NCBI GenBank assembly: GCA_007922225.1
Contig: ML680098.1
Coordinates: 3,888,679 to 3,952,678 of the forward strand
Length of the DNA stretch: 64,000 nt
Direction: 5' to 3'
Source of the DNA: Emydura subglobosa
Lineage: Eukaryota; Chordata; Testudines; Chelidae
Under the pieces are notes generated by a model. It had not been told where the DNA came from, did not search any database, and saw nothing but the letters and a program-made list of their open reading frames with translations. Below, piece by piece: positions 11,496-23,420 of the stretch. Made by a program: the position numbers and the translations under genes. Each line of letters opens with the position of its first letter. Positions within the stretch are counted from its first letter, which is position 1.

Positions 11496-12727
11496 CAGAA
11501 GTGAATCTGATATTGACATGTCAACTGCTACTAAGTAGAAAATAAGCTCTAGTTAAAAGCCCTGAATGTATCTACTTTTCCATTTCGTGAGTCAAATCAC
11601 TGCTGTAGAATAACACTTATCCTGCAGTCCCATTTAGCGTTGCCTGTTTCAGGACTTCCAGATCAAGTTTCTAAAGTCATCTACAAGATTAACCTTGACT
11701 AAACACAAAAGCCTGCAAGAGAGTGATAAGATGGCAATTCTCTCAGTGTTTTGTGGGAATAAACAACATATGGTATTAATGTATCATGTGTCTTGAAATG
11801 TCATTTTAAGCCATTTTAAACCCTAATATTTATTTTGATTGTTAGCCTTATGATTTAATATAAAAGAAGACAAGGTTCAAATCTATTAGACCACCATATC
11901 ATTCCAACACATGTTTAAACAATATTAATTTTAGGCTAAAAAAATGATAGTTACTTTTTTTTTTCTTAACGCTGTGTGGTTCTTTTGTCTGACAGCTCTA
12001 AATTTAACCTCCCATTAGTGACAAAAGAATGTAATTCCCAACCCAACAGATTTGCATGTGTGTAATTTGAAATTACATAGCTCCACACTAAAAGATAATA
12101 TTTCTATGGACTGAAGCAACAAGGGCAGTTTTGGATCGCGCTTTGTATCCCAGTGAAGTAGCTATACAGCCCTTGTCTTTCTAAGAGAACAGTTCAAGAT
12201 GGAAAAATATTTTATTTCATGGTAACGCTGAATACATCAGATGGCATAGACCCATCCTGCAAACACTTATGTTTAGGAATAGATTTATTCACAAATAGTA
12301 GGGACTGTTCACATTCCTAAAGTTAAGCATGGGTCACTCGACATGTGTATAGATATCACCAACTCAAGTTCATGAGTTCTCTCATTTTTAAGTTTCCCAG
12401 CAAATACTAGAAAATTATATTCAGTTGTGATGAATTATTCTGGCAAACAATTTTCAGCAAATACCGAATCCCCTATTAGTAAAGTCTAATAGCACTAGTA
12501 ACTGTAGGTCCCTGGCTAGTTTTTTTGTTGTTGTTTTTTTTTTTAATTAATTAATATAGTCAGTGGTCTGAATCAGACAGATAAATATTTATCTTCAGAA
12601 TCCCAGAGCCACAATCCTATCTCAATATTATGGCTATGTCAGATCATGCGCCAAACTATTAATTCACTTAGGTGGACAACATACAAAATACATATAGTTA
12701 ATTAATAGTAGTATAAATATTCACATT
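11496..12727. other. Unique DNA, no gene seen
   Basis: No repeat or coding frame recognised. The stretch 12001-12250 contains 'atttgcatgtgtg' (octamer-like) and 'gtaatttgaaattac', an imperfect palindrome, and could be regulatory. A T-rich run with (TTG) units lies at 12520-12544. Confidence 0.4.
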
Positions 12728-12860
12728 ACAATAGCATCCAAAGGCCTAGGGCCCCCATTGTGCTGGGTGCTGTGGAAACACAGAAAAGGGACAATCCCTG
12801 CCCTGTAGGGTTTACAATGTGTAAAAGACATGAACAGATGAAGTGTCAAAGATGTGGATA
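12728..12860 (-). repeat. L2-type LINE 3' tail
   Basis: 'ccattgtgctgggtgctgt', 'gacaatccctgccctgtagg' and 'tttacaatgt' are the reverse complement of the L2-like tail seen in sense at 42600-42726. The order and spacing of the three blocks match. Confidence 0.75.
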
Positions 12861-13337
12861 CATCAAACATGCAAATGAGTAATTTAGTACATCTCTAACT
12901 CAAGATAGAATACATTTTAGAAGCAGCATGGGAAGCAATTTTTTGTTGTTGTTGCAATATGAATATCTGGACTGAAACCACCAGTTTTCACACAGGCCAC
13001 CAAAGGCCTGTCAGATAGTAATTACTTTCTGTCAATAACCCCCCAAGCCAAATTCGAGCTGGTGACCTAGAGGTGAAATACTCTATATCCCATTACAAAT
13101 ACCCTGATCCATTAACGCTCAAGCAAAATTTATTTCTGTATATGACTATGAATCCACAGGGCATTCCTGGTATGGCAACAGGATTGGATGCACCAGAACC
13201 AAAATTAGAAACACAAGAATATATATTTTCTATTAACAAAAATAAATGTGTGCAAAATAGAACAAGAATTTCAAACTCTCAGAGCAATTAAAGTATCAAT
13301 TTTTAAAAGACAAACAACATTAATTATTTGTATTTGC
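12861..13337. other. Unique DNA, no gene seen
   Basis: Contains a short T/TTG run near 12942 and a 72-codon frame at 13073 without a recognisable domain. Nothing else was recognised. Confidence 0.4.
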
Positions 13338-13700
13338 AATAGTGTCTAGTGGCCTCACTCAGAATTGGGGCTCCATCGTGTTAGACACTGAATGAAAACA
13401 CAGTAAGAGAAATCCTTGCCTCAAAGAGTTCGCAGTCTATGACTCATCTGTTCAAAAGAAGGAGCTTGGAGGAATTTAAGCACACAAATTCCATTGGCTT
13501 TCAATGGGAAGTGGGTGCCTAACTCCTTAGGCTTAGTTCAAAATGCCCACCTAAGTAGACAGACAAAAGATAGGAGGGGAAATAGATACAGAGAGGTGAA
13601 ATAACTTACCCAAGATCAATACCAGTTCAGTGGCACTGCAAAAAATATAACTCAGTATTTTTAGTCCCAGTTCAGTGCTTTATCTGCTGGAGTGGGAATC
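13338..13700 (-). repeat. L2/MIR-type repeat, two blocks
   Basis: Block one (13338-13440) is an L2-like tail in reverse ('ctccatcgtgttagacactg', 'cttgcctcaaagagttcgc'). Block two (about 13580-13700) has the MIR/L2 signature 'agagaggtgaaataactta' followed by a diverged remainder. Between them, 'attccattggctttcaatggg' and 'gtgcctaactccttaggc' look like a second old short repeat. Confidence 0.6.
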
Positions 13701-13804
13701 ATAAATCTCTTTAACAATACCTGTGCCCCTAACTTCCTTAGGCACTTTTGAAAACCACAGTCTAGATAGCACTGCATGTCTGCTCTTGCCAAAAGTACCA
13801 TAGA

Positions 13805-13847
13805 TTTTTCATCTCAAGATAAAACCTTGGTTTTTCATCTCAAGATA
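13805..13847. repeat. 26-bp tandem duplication
   Basis: TTTTTCATCTCAAGATA occurs at 13805-13821 and again at 13831-13847, an exact 17-bp match at a 26-bp period. The sharpness of the match suggests a fairly recent local duplication. Confidence 0.8.
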
Positions 13848-14560
13848 GTTCTCCTTAAGAAATTGTTGGTTGCTGTATTATTGATTCTGGGATGACTCAG
13901 AGCGATGAACATCATCTACCAAATATTCACCATCAGCACCCACTTACAGTTTCTGTACTTAAAACATTTTCATGGATCCTACCCGTTTGAGAGATATTCC
14001 ATTATTTAAAATGGAAGTTGTGGTGGAGTCAGTAACGTCTTTCAAACTTTTTCAGTATAACCATTTTAGAGCTTCCTCAGATGTCTTTCATCCAAGTATT
14101 GAGAAGGTCCAATCCTGCATAGTCAATGAGAGATCACTGGGATCTCAGCCAGAGAAGCAATCTCCAAGAGTGCGAAGAAATAGATTCAGTAACTTACACT
14201 TTTAAGGTACAGTAAATCACATTTTAAATCACGCATTTTCAAACAGAGTAGTATTAATTCACAGAAGTGAAAATATTTCATATCACTACAGATTGCAGGC
14301 TCAGCTACCAAAATGTAGTGCCTGCCTACAAGAGAGTAGTTGCAACAGATATCTCTTGCAGGAAATAAAACAGTAAATTAAAACATCATTTAATTGGAAA
14401 ATATACATTATTCATGAGGCTTGATTTTGTGACGATTTTAGCATTCATTGGGGGGGGTGGCAAAACGCAGTAGGTTTTGTTGGTACAAAACAGTATGAAA
14501 CTTCAGTCACAACTCACTTCTAAATGTGAGCTGTTCGTAAAAGCTGCAACTGAGGTGAGG

Positions 14561-14586
14561 TTTTTTTTTGGGGGGGGGGGGGGGGG
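14561..14586. repeat. T9-G17 homopolymer junction
   Basis: Nine T followed directly by seventeen G. The G run could form a G-quadruplex on the plus strand. Exact length is prone to sequencing error. Confidence 0.8.
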
Positions 14587-14669
14587 TGATTCTTTGCCTA
14601 CTGAGGAAAAAATGTGTATAAAGACGATATATATTCTCTGCCTGTAAAAAGCAAAACAACAACAACCAC

Positions 14670-14670
<1 letters not shown>

Positions 14671-14696
<26 letters not shown>
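14671..14696. repeat. (CA)n microsatellite
   Basis: About 13 CA units after a short CCA/CAA-rich lead. Expected to be polymorphic. Confidence 0.9.
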
Positions 14697-14700
<4 letters not shown>

Positions 14701-14922
14701 CCCCTCAAACACAACCAATCAAACCATTGACCAAATATTTGTATCTGTGAAAAATTTAGGTGGTAGAGACTCTGCTCAAAATTCTCACAAGTGACATGTA
14801 CACTTTTGATTAAAAGGAAAGAACCACCACCACACACTTTGACACAGACAGGCCCAGGCACACCCAGGTAGGTATATTGCCTGTGTCAGACTATCTTCTC
14901 AATATTTCAACAAAGGGGGTCA

Positions 14923-15650
14923 TGTGTGGTCTCTGCCGAAAGCTAAGAATTAGCAAATTGTCATGGTTATTGTGAGATGTTTGTACAGGAAACAATTTTA
15001 GAGTTATGTGAACTGTAGGATATTATGTTCCAGATATGTTGGGAGTGAAACCTACCACCTAGAGGGTGAATCTGAGATCAACCAATATGAGAACAATGGC
15101 TTACCAGGGACTGAGCCTGTTTGTGTTTATAGTCTAGGTCAGATGATGGCTTGAGCATTTATAAAGACAAAAGAACCCCAAGAAAAGTCTCTGATAGGGA
15201 ACCCCGGGTCAAAAAACAATAATCTATAAGAGAAGAAGAAAGAGGACAAGGAGACATCCATGACAGAGGAGTGCCTCTATCAGCAGGGGTTGTCTCAGGA
15301 ATGGTGGATCCTATTTTTCTAGACTGGAGAAGTGCTGTTTAGAACTGATTTGGGTGAGAAATATCTATTATTTTCCTGTCTAATAAGGTAAGTATAGAAT
15401 ATAGTTTGCATCTTCTGTTTTTCTTTTACCTGTAACCTTATGTTCCCAAATCCTTTTAGATGCCCTTATGTTGAATCTCTATCTCAAGCTCTGTTAAATA
15501 AACTTTAATTTGGTTTTACTATAAGTATGTCTGAGAGTCTTGTGCGAAGGCAAGCATATGAACTGAAGAAACTGGTGAGCTATGTCAATCCAGCATTAGT
15601 ACAGATTAGAATCTTCAGAGCTCATCTACTATACATTGGATTGCCATGCC
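14923..15650 (+). mobile_element. Probable solo LTR of an endogenous retroelement
   Basis: Starts near 'tgtggtctctgccgaaagct' and contains a late polyadenylation signal AATAAA (15497-15502) in 'gttaaataaactttaatttgg', followed by 'ttttactataagta' and a U5-like segment. I recall this layout as typical of turtle LTRs. No gag, pol or env sequence is adjacent, so it is read as a solo LTR. Its right edge is placed just before a CR1 tail. Confidence 0.6.
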
Positions 15651-15654
15651 CCAA

Positions 15655-15899
15655 AAGAGGCAAGATGGAGCATAGGTCCATGAATGGCTATTAGCCAAGC
15701 AGCTGAGGGATGCAATCTAGGTGTCCCTGAACCTTTAGAAACTGGTCCTGAATGACAGGGATCACTTTATAAACTGCCCTGCTCTATTCACTCCCTCAAA
15801 CATCTGGCACCAGCCATTTCAGATGACAGGATACTGAGCTATGGACCATTCCTCTGACACACTATGGCCATTCTTATGAGGCAGGGATCAGACTATCCC
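15655..15899 (+). mobile_element. CR1 LINE 3' end
   Basis: Contains 'ggtccatgaatggctattag', 'gatgacaggatactgagcta' and 'tggaccattcctctgacaca', the standard end of the reptilian CR1 family whose last bases read 'ggtctgacccagtatggcc'. It is 5'-truncated, as nearly all CR1 copies are. The same 3' end occurs in reverse at 20601-20880. Confidence 0.85.
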
Positions 15900-16656
15900 A
15901 TAAGTACACTGGCCCTTTCCCACACTGGGGGCTTCTAAGAAAGCAGCACAAGAGCAGCTCTGTGCCATCTAGAGACTTTCACATTCCAGAGTAGTGCAAA
16001 GGGGCCAAAATACAGGAAAGGAGAATATTTCAGGGCCAGTTTCTAACTCCATGTGTGTTAGTTTAGAAAACTGCATCCTCTCCAGTTTCCTAGACTATTC
16101 TTTTACATGGCCCCATGATCCAGAAGATACTCCATATTTGAAACATAGTAATTTAAATAACAGTTAAACCAGGGATGCATGTTTAAGTCAAGCAAGAGTA
16201 GAGGGTGCATGAGGCCCTGAGGCCATAGAGATTAAGAGGTTGCTATATAACATAACAAAACAGTCTGCTGGTTGACTGGATATTTTATTAAATAATTGTC
16301 AGAGGCGGAGGCCTCCTACAGCTTGCAGATACCACACACTCTGCAGATAGAAGGATTTTTCTTCTTGATTAAAGTACACTATTTTACAGTCTTACACTAG
16401 TTTACCATGAATACTATTATGGGTTTGAGTCTATCATGGATATGTGGCCTATCTGGGAAAATGCAAGATTTATGCACATCGGTGTAGTTTATGCATGGAT
16501 GTTTAGACAAATCCACAATTGCATGTAATGATCAAACATAAGCAGAAACGCACCCCAGATTGTGATAGAGTGAACAGATCGGAGTCTGGATGACAGCTAG
16601 GATTTATAGTGAAGTATTAATAACTCGCTAATCTTTTTGTGCATTCACACAACCAT

Positions 16657-16685
16657 CCCCCCTCCCCCCCCCACACACACACACA
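16657..16685. repeat. C-rich tract joined to (CA)n
   Basis: C6-T-C9/10 followed by eight or so CA units; simple repeat. Confidence 0.85.
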
Positions 16686-17784
16686 ATTTAGATCAGGGAT
16701 AGTAATTATCCTAACTATATTAAAGTCTATTGGGTAAATAATGAGTTATGCAAAAGGATGTACATCAGATCTGGCGTTTGCAGTTGTCAGTTTTTGCCAA
16801 GGAGTTCAAGACGACTTGTGCACTCAAAAGAAATGCAATAAAAATGACTCCTCATATTTCTTGTCTGTCTGAATTAATTTTTTTTCATATAATGAAATAC
16901 AGAAACACGTGTTTAAAGGAGGGGGGATAAGGAGGCATGATTTGGAGTCAGATTGTGCAGGAAGAGTTATGAGATACACATTCTCATCAGCGATGTAAAA
17001 CAGGACTAGCTCTATTTACTGCCAGTGTCAGTGCAATCGATAAATAACCTTTTCAGTGACAAGAAGAGGGGAAGCGTGAGCACAATGCGATGAACTTCAA
17101 GCAGTAATATCAACAATGATTCTTTCTCTTTGCCTGCAGAAGGGTACACGACTCAGTGCTTGGTGGCAGAGAGAATATCTGGCGGCTGCCAGTGGGCTGT
17201 GTGCCCCCATCAAGATATGTGCAATACCAAACACAAGGCACATCATGTGAAAGTGTTGGTTTTCTGTCAGCACTTGTTGTGAGTATACATTACAAAAATC
17301 ACCAAACATTCTCTCAACATGAGAAAAATAAATCAGAACGGTACTTCTAATGAAGTCTACTCCTCAGAAAATGATTAAGGGCATAAGTGCAACCAGAGAG
17401 GCACTTGGACTTGATGGGGTTCCAAGGAAAATGGCAGAAGGCGTTCTGCCCCTTTTCTTTGTCCACAACTCACTCTCTCGTATGTTCTATCCATAAGAGC
17501 ACAGGAACTGCAAAACTTAATTTCCAGGAAGAAAAAACAAATATCATGGAAAAGTTGTAGTATGAGATAGATTAAATTAATACTAATACATTTAAATGAA
17601 TAAAAACAGCCAATGACATTACACACACTACTATATAGTAAACACTTTACTAAATCCTACTCTAGATGTGGAAAATGTGAAGGGGAGATTTGGACAAGGA
17701 TGGGTTCAGAAAATTCCTATTAGTTAGGCTGTTTATCACAACTATGCAAACCACTTGAGAATGCAAAACTGGACCGGAAGGACT

Positions 17785-17860
17785 GGAATCTGAACTCATT
17801 CACACCAGTGTAAATCCAGAGCAGCTCCATTGACTTTGATGGATTTTACAGTGAATTTAT
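17785..17860. repeat. Abundant amniote interspersed repeat copy
   Basis: 'caccagtgtaaatccagagc' then 'tccattgactttgatgg': the same family as at 11389, 25700, 42075 and 45120. Confidence 0.6.
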
Positions 17861-18789
17861 AGCAAAGCATGAAAGAGGAAAATCAGGCTTGAAATCTAGC
17901 AAAACAATCAAGTTCACTCTGTTCTGGAACTAACCACAGCCAAGGTAAAACGAACAGAAAGGCTGCTGTACCAGGCAAGACATTCAGGCCTCACTTTTAG
18001 ACAGCTACGATTATGATCATTGTTATTGAAAGACATCAGCTTTTAATTCATTGGACACTGGAAAGAACTGAGACTTCAGGATTCACCCCATTGTATAAGA
18101 AATACAGAAATATTAAATATAATGATAAATGGCAAAATACTAAGGGGAGCAAAGTGTCTTGCCAAACTCCGGGACTGGTACATGATCTGAAGCGTCAGCA
18201 CAAGAACACTCTATGAACCATGTATGTGCTGCCTCAGCCTTTGAAACTTGTTTTTGCCCTCTACATAATATATTTCACTCATCAGTGGGAAAAAAAATAC
18301 AAAAAGGTACGTAGAGAATTTAGAAACATGGTGAGAAAACAAAATGAGCCTCATTTTGAAACAATGAACGCTACTATCTCTGGGGGGAAATAAAACATTG
18401 AATGGAAGCCTTCTGTTTCCATTATTACACACTTACGTTGATTCTCCTGTACCCTGCCAAGACACAGGGAGACCTGGACACCTTGGCAATGGATGGATAA
18501 AAAGGTTTCCCATGCTCCTGTAAAGTATGGCAGGGGTGATGGAGCCAGAGTGAGCTATTTTTCCAGAAAATAATTCTTTAAAAGTCTATGTAAACTCTCT
18601 TTAGCTAAACAAATGTTCTAAGTGTACCAGAAATGTTACATTTTCACTGAAAAACACTCATAGGAATAATTGCCTGCATACTCATTTTCTGGGAATTGCA
18701 ACTAACTGCCAACAGATTTATGTTTCATGGAAATTCTTATGTACCATGACTACTAAATGAATTCAAATTAATATAGAATTAAAAAAAAA

Positions 18790-19165
18790 TCCAAACAAAC
18801 TTCTTGGAAGAACTGAGTCTTCTCTGCATTGTGCAAAGGGATGTTCTCATCTGGAATATTGCATCCAATTGTTTGTCTTACCTTAAGTAAAATGGAATGG
18901 AAATTGAAAGCATGCACAGAAGGGAAATGAAGATAGAGGCATGACAGCATTATATATGTTGAAAGATGCCAAAAGCTAGGATTATTCATCCTGGAAAAGT
19001 TATATAGTTAGAGGAGACTTGCAAAATAAAAAAACTGATCAATTCCGAGGTGTGTTTATAGCTTATCCCCTGATATGAGAAAAAGGGGGCATTCCATGAA
19101 AGAAAAGGGAAGTGATTTCCAAACCAATTAAAGAAGATATTTTGTTATGCAGAGACCATTACATC
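18790..19165 (+). mobile_element. CR1 LINE, internal 3' region
   Basis: 'ctggaatattgcatccaatt', 'cacagaagggaaatgaag', 'ggattattcatcctggaaaa' and 'gaggagacttgcaaaataaa' follow the order of the CR1 region just after the reverse transcriptase (family pattern: ctggaatactgtg...cagaaaagggcaac...cttttcagcttggaaaag). Diverged and without an intact reading frame. Confidence 0.6.
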
Positions 19166-19389
19166 TCATATAATATTGGTGGAAAGAATCCCTTGATTCC
19201 ATTTAAACTGGCAATGCTGCTTCCACTTGGAAATACCATTTCTCTGCGCTGTGCGTGCAGAGGTTCTAGACTCCACAAAACAAAAAAGTGCTGCCTGAGG
19301 GCAGCTAGAACTCCATTGGCTGTTAGAGGGTGGTTCAGCTTTGACTGAGTGGCACCCAGAATAATAAATAGCACCACCACCACCTAGCT

Positions 19390-20243
19390 GTCATATAGTG
19401 CTCATGTCTTGGATCCACAGCCTCTGTGCTACACCACAGTTCTTAAACAGTCTCCTGGAGGAAGCCTTTAGTGTGCCAGAGCCCCAAGGGGGCCCACTCT
19501 TCTTTCAAGGCAGGCCATGCAGCCTCACTGCCTCCATGACTGAGCTACAGGGCTCCAGCCCTCCTATTTCATACTATGAGTTCTACCCAGAAGACAGACT
19601 CCTGGTAAAGGCTTGTTCACTCCTCAGGGACAAAAGCTCCACAGCAAGTATTTGCAGTGACATCCCAAACAGCATTTTCAAAACAGAGTGGGATTCATCA
19701 GTTGCCTGAACACAGCATTGGAAGTCCTTAGGTTACCTTAGAGACATAAAGGTTAGAGCGGAGTCCTTTCTGGTCAGCCACAATTCACCAGTCAAGTTGT
19801 ACTGAACTATATTTTCATGCTCTCTCTCTCTGCCATCCTTCTTTAGTTAGTTACCAATGAAGAACTCCAACCTTCTTCCACAGCCCACACATTTATCCTC
19901 TGAGGGAAACATCTGTCCTTTGTTCTTAAGATGGGGCCCCCCCTGGGAGGCAAGGAAAGCTCTTCCCTCTGGGTCATTGGTTGCTAGGTGTTAATATCCT
20001 GGTGACTAGGTTTTCCAGTAACTTCTTGGGTTTTCTACTGATATAGGATGGCCTCAGCCAATCTTTTTAATGACCTAATCAGTACATTCAGACTCCTAGG
20101 TAACATACACCTGTGTCTCAGTCTGCTCTGAGAACAAAAAATCCTTTCCCCTCCCCCGACTGGGTAGTAATACAAGTACAGGAGGAATCTGAGCCACACA
20201 TAGGCTTCATTAAAATATTACAAAAAATTCCCACTTCATCACA
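19390..20243 (-). mobile_element. Probable LTR, reverse orientation
   Basis: The right edge, read on the minus strand, begins 'tgtgatgaagtgggaatttt', which matches the TG start of a turtle LTR family I recall. Other shared blocks are 'taacatacacctgtgtctca' and 'gggtcattggttgctaggtg'. No internal retroviral genes are visible. The left boundary is approximate and could reach back to about 19200. Confidence 0.5.
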
Positions 20244-20261
20244 GATAGTAGGTCCCCAAGA

Positions 20262-20410
20262 AGATGACCAGTATCATTAACCCCATTTCATAGAAGAGGA
20301 AACTGAAGCATGGAGCGCTAGACTGACTTGCCCACAGTCACCTAGCCGCTGAGCTGGAAATAGAATCCAGTCCCCATCCAGTATTTTACCCACTAGACCA
20401 CACTGCCTCT
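20262..20410. repeat. MIR/L2-type repeat
   Basis: Blocks 'ccccatttcatagaagagg', 'aaactgaagcatggagcgc', 'gacttgcccacagtcaccta' and 'acccactagaccacactgcc' are the classical vertebrate MIR/L2 signature. It lies directly beside the LTR edge at 20243. Confidence 0.8.
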
Positions 20411-20600
20411 TACTGGCAGATTTATTGGATAAAGGTGTAGAACACAGAGGAAATGAGATTCAATGTGTAATAATGCATGCAACAAATGAAACTGAATTGC
20501 AAACACATTAAACTACAATGAATTCAATGTATTTACTTTTCTCACAAGATTCTTTGTTTTTTGACAGATTCCGCTGCATAGTCAACCAATGCAACTGTGT

Positions 20601-20880
20601 TATAACTTAAAAATGGCCATACTGGATCAGACCAATGGTCCATCAAGCCCAGTATCTGGTCTTCAGACAATGGCCAATGACAGGTGCTTCAGAGGGAATG
20701 AACAGAACAGGTAATCATCCAGTGATCCATCCTGTCGCTCATTCCCAGCTCTGGCAAACAGCAATCCTTGCCCATCTGGCTCATAGCCATTGATGGACCT
20801 CAATTTATTCAAGTTTTGGCAGCCCTTGTGGCTGATGTTTAGAAGCAAAGCAACAGACACGGTTCTCACTGTTTAAAGCT
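20601..20880 (-). mobile_element. CR1 LINE 3' end, reverse
   Basis: Begins 'ggccatactggatcagacca' and continues with 'caggtgcttcagagggaatg' and 'tgatccatcctgtcgctcat', the reverse complement of the CR1 3' end found in sense at 15655-15899. The 5' side fades after about 20880. Confidence 0.88.
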
Positions 20881-21929
20881 ATTTGTTCAGCAGGTATCAA
20901 GAATCCAAATAAACTCTCAGTTGGTGGCCTTAAGATAGAATTTCCAATGCAGAATCTCAGCTACAAATGTGATTCCCCTCTTCTGCAGACATCAAAAAGA
21001 CCACCTCTGAACATCTCGCTCCTGGCTGGCATCTAAAAATTGCTGCAGTGCCAATAGCTGCAGGCCGTTCTGCAATCTTGTTGCATAGCATCACATAGCC
21101 ATCTTGGGGCAGCCAAGGTCAGCCATGAATGGCTTCAGTGTTACTCCTGATTGATCTATAGATGCTGGACCAAGCACACTATGGCTTCTCTCTCTACTCT
21201 CTTACACAGAATTCTCTGAATCTAGTCTGATAGCTTAGAACATTCTAGCACAGTGGGGCATTCTCTCTCCTCATTTGACCATACTGGAAGGGGCCCTCTG
21301 GTAGCAGAGAGGCAGGACACATTGAAGAAATTCCCTAATCTAGGTACTGTTGTTCATCTTTATTCTGCAGAGATGCTCAAATGCCATCTAAAAACAGAGG
21401 GGAATGAGATTATGAGGAAACCAGAGTTATATCTTTGTTTTAAAATATAATCTAGGGGCATATATTACACAGCATGTCTTTGTCCCCGTTTACTCGCTGG
21501 AAATGTACGTGGCTGATGAGTCTGCTACTCTTTTTAAGCTGATGGATGTGGCACTTTAGTTCAAGCAGTAGAAACGTGTGCTTTTTAAATCCTCAGGTTT
21601 CAGGTTCCACCCTCTCAGACAACCCAACCGGGGGGGGGTACCATTACAAATAATTCACTGTTGACCAAGGTGAATATTGTGGCTGAATTTTAAAAAGGAG
21701 TCTCAGTTAACGGAAAAGATGACAGTTCTTTAAATCATACAGTATTCCCCTCTCCCATGCCCAGGTAAAAAGTCAAATGACGTCTAATGCCTCAAAGCCA
21801 TGCTGAGTTGGTATGGAGTGAAGACATGAAGCTTGTAAGAGGCACTGAAAAAAAGACGTATTCTGGTAAGTGCTCTCTGACATGCAGTTAACTCCAGTGC
21901 TAGCTAGTATGCTAGGGATGGGGCCATCA
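20881..21929. other. Unique DNA, no gene seen
   Basis: No recognisable coding frame or repeat. A G9 run sits at about 21630. Confidence 0.4.
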
Positions 21930-22600
21930 CTTCCCCCTTGCCCTGACACTTCCACACGGTGGAACACACACAGTGACATGTTGGGTTCACCCCGGCCAGT
22001 AAGGGGCCTTGTAACCCTGGGTGTCATGTGGCTGTGTAGATTTGGTCCAGAGCCCTAACCTCAACAGTCTGCCAGTACCACACAATCTTCACCCTGGCTT
22101 TGCCCAACCAGGTTACTCCTTGCAGGCTGACCTGCGTATCCTTCCAGCCCTGAATTCACCCCAAAATTATCTTATTGCTGGGACCATTCCTTCTCTGTGG
22201 ACCTTCACAGAAAAACCATTAGGTTTGCTACCTTTACAGAGAGAATAAAACACTCCTTACTGTTAGCTTTCTACAAGCACCCGCTTTACTGAACTTATGC
22301 AGACTGATGACTTAAAATGAAAGCAAAACAAGTTTATTAACAAAAGAGCATGGATTAAGTGATACGAAGTAAAAGGGATACAAGGTAGAGATGGTTACAA
22401 GCAAATAAAAGTGAAAATACGGATCTAAAAGTCTAAAACTTAATCTAACCATGTAAGGTCTGAGGCCTTATTTTTCTGGTTAAGCTTAGGCCTTGTTCTT
22501 GGGCTAAGCAGTAGCAGCCATATTAGGAGAGACCGCAGCCATAAGCTAAATAGCATGTAGTCACATCTTCACATTCTGAAATTACAACAAGGCAATGTAA
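21930..22600 (-). mobile_element. LTR-like repeat, family shared with 50850-52170
   Basis: CCAGTAAGGGG (21996-22006) followed by 'ctgggtgtc', then TTTATT (22333-22338, AATAAA on the minus strand) in 'agtttattaacaaaagag', then 'atggttacaagcaaataaaa' (22391-22410). The same landmarks in the same order occur at 50866-51589, so the two are copies of one family. The minus-strand polyadenylation signal supports an LTR read in reverse. Confidence 0.62.
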
Positions 22601-22639
22601 TATCAGGCTAAGAAGGAGCTACTATCCAAATAGTACCTA

Positions 22640-23420
22640 CCACCACCAGATAAAGAAACAGACTTTAAAAGCTATAAAGAAAACTTTGTTTAATAGCATT
22701 CTGTCTGGCAAGGAATCTCTTTTCAATAGTTGTGGTTATAAAGTCTATACTTGTTTTGTCTTTATGGTACCCAATTTTCTATTGTTTATCTGAATGATTT
22801 CTGTCTGGTTCTTTGATTGTTTCATAACTAGAAGTGAAACATTTAAATCAATTAAGGTGATTAGATATGATTGGTTAAAGAATTATTTTGCAGTATTATT
22901 GGTTAGGGTATAGCTAAGCAGGACTCAAGTTTCACTAGAAAAACTGGGGTCCAAGAGGGAGACCAGCTGGAAGAAAAAGGGGACAAGGAGGAGGAAAAAA
23001 GACCTGAAGGAAGAAGAAGAATCCACCTCCAAAACAGCCCAAGATCAGAGCTGCTAGAATCCTTTGCACAACAGTGACATGCAGCAACCAGAATACAGAA
23101 GAGACTGACCTTCCCCGGTCAACAGGGAAAGTCCTCCTGCCTGATCAGGATTGGTGAGCATAGTGTTGTATGCTTAGCATGTGTACTATGTTTGGTAATC
23201 GTTAATAAATAGAGGTTACGGTTTTTACTGTGCAAGACTCACTCACTGGTAAAATCCTGCAAACGCGCAGTGGTATACACCCGAAGTCCTACAAATTGGG
23301 AAAGGGTGACCCTGAGCCCTTGAGTGTGAACTAGGTAAGGGTAGGTGCCTCTCCCTGGAGCCCTACAGACTGGGAAAAGGTGGGATGCCCTAGAATGTGG
23401 GTAATAGCAAGATACAGTTT
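22640..23420 (+). mobile_element. Probable solo LTR
   Basis: Contains 'ctgtctggttctttgattgt', 'gatatgattggttaaagaat', a purine-rich segment (22945-23035), and an AATAAA (23204-23209) followed by 'ggtttttactgtgcaagac'. I recall this order from a turtle LTR family. No internal coding sequence follows; edges are approximate. Confidence 0.6.

Larger units (their letters stand above)
13701..14922. other. Unique DNA with simple repeats, no gene seen
   Basis: Holds a 26-bp tandem duplication (13805-13847), a G8-type run near 14450, the T9-G17 run (14561-14586) and a CA microsatellite (14671-14696). The open frames here are made by the simple repeats and are not genes. Confidence 0.5.
15900..18789. 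other. Mostly unique DNA, no gene seen
   Basis: Contains a C-rich/(CA)n run (16657-16685) and one amniote short-repeat copy (17785-17860). Open frames at 16748, 17097, 17375, 18013 and 18211 have no recognisable domain, and their composition is that of the surrounding DNA. Confidence 0.45.

Noticed and set aside
13072..14205. Possible short protein genes at 13073 and 13972
   Set aside because: Under 80 codons, no domain, no splice or promoter context; treated as chance frames.
14503..14861. Three overlapping minus-strand frames rich in Val-Cys and Pro
   Set aside because: They are created by the CA microsatellite and the G17 run read in reverse.
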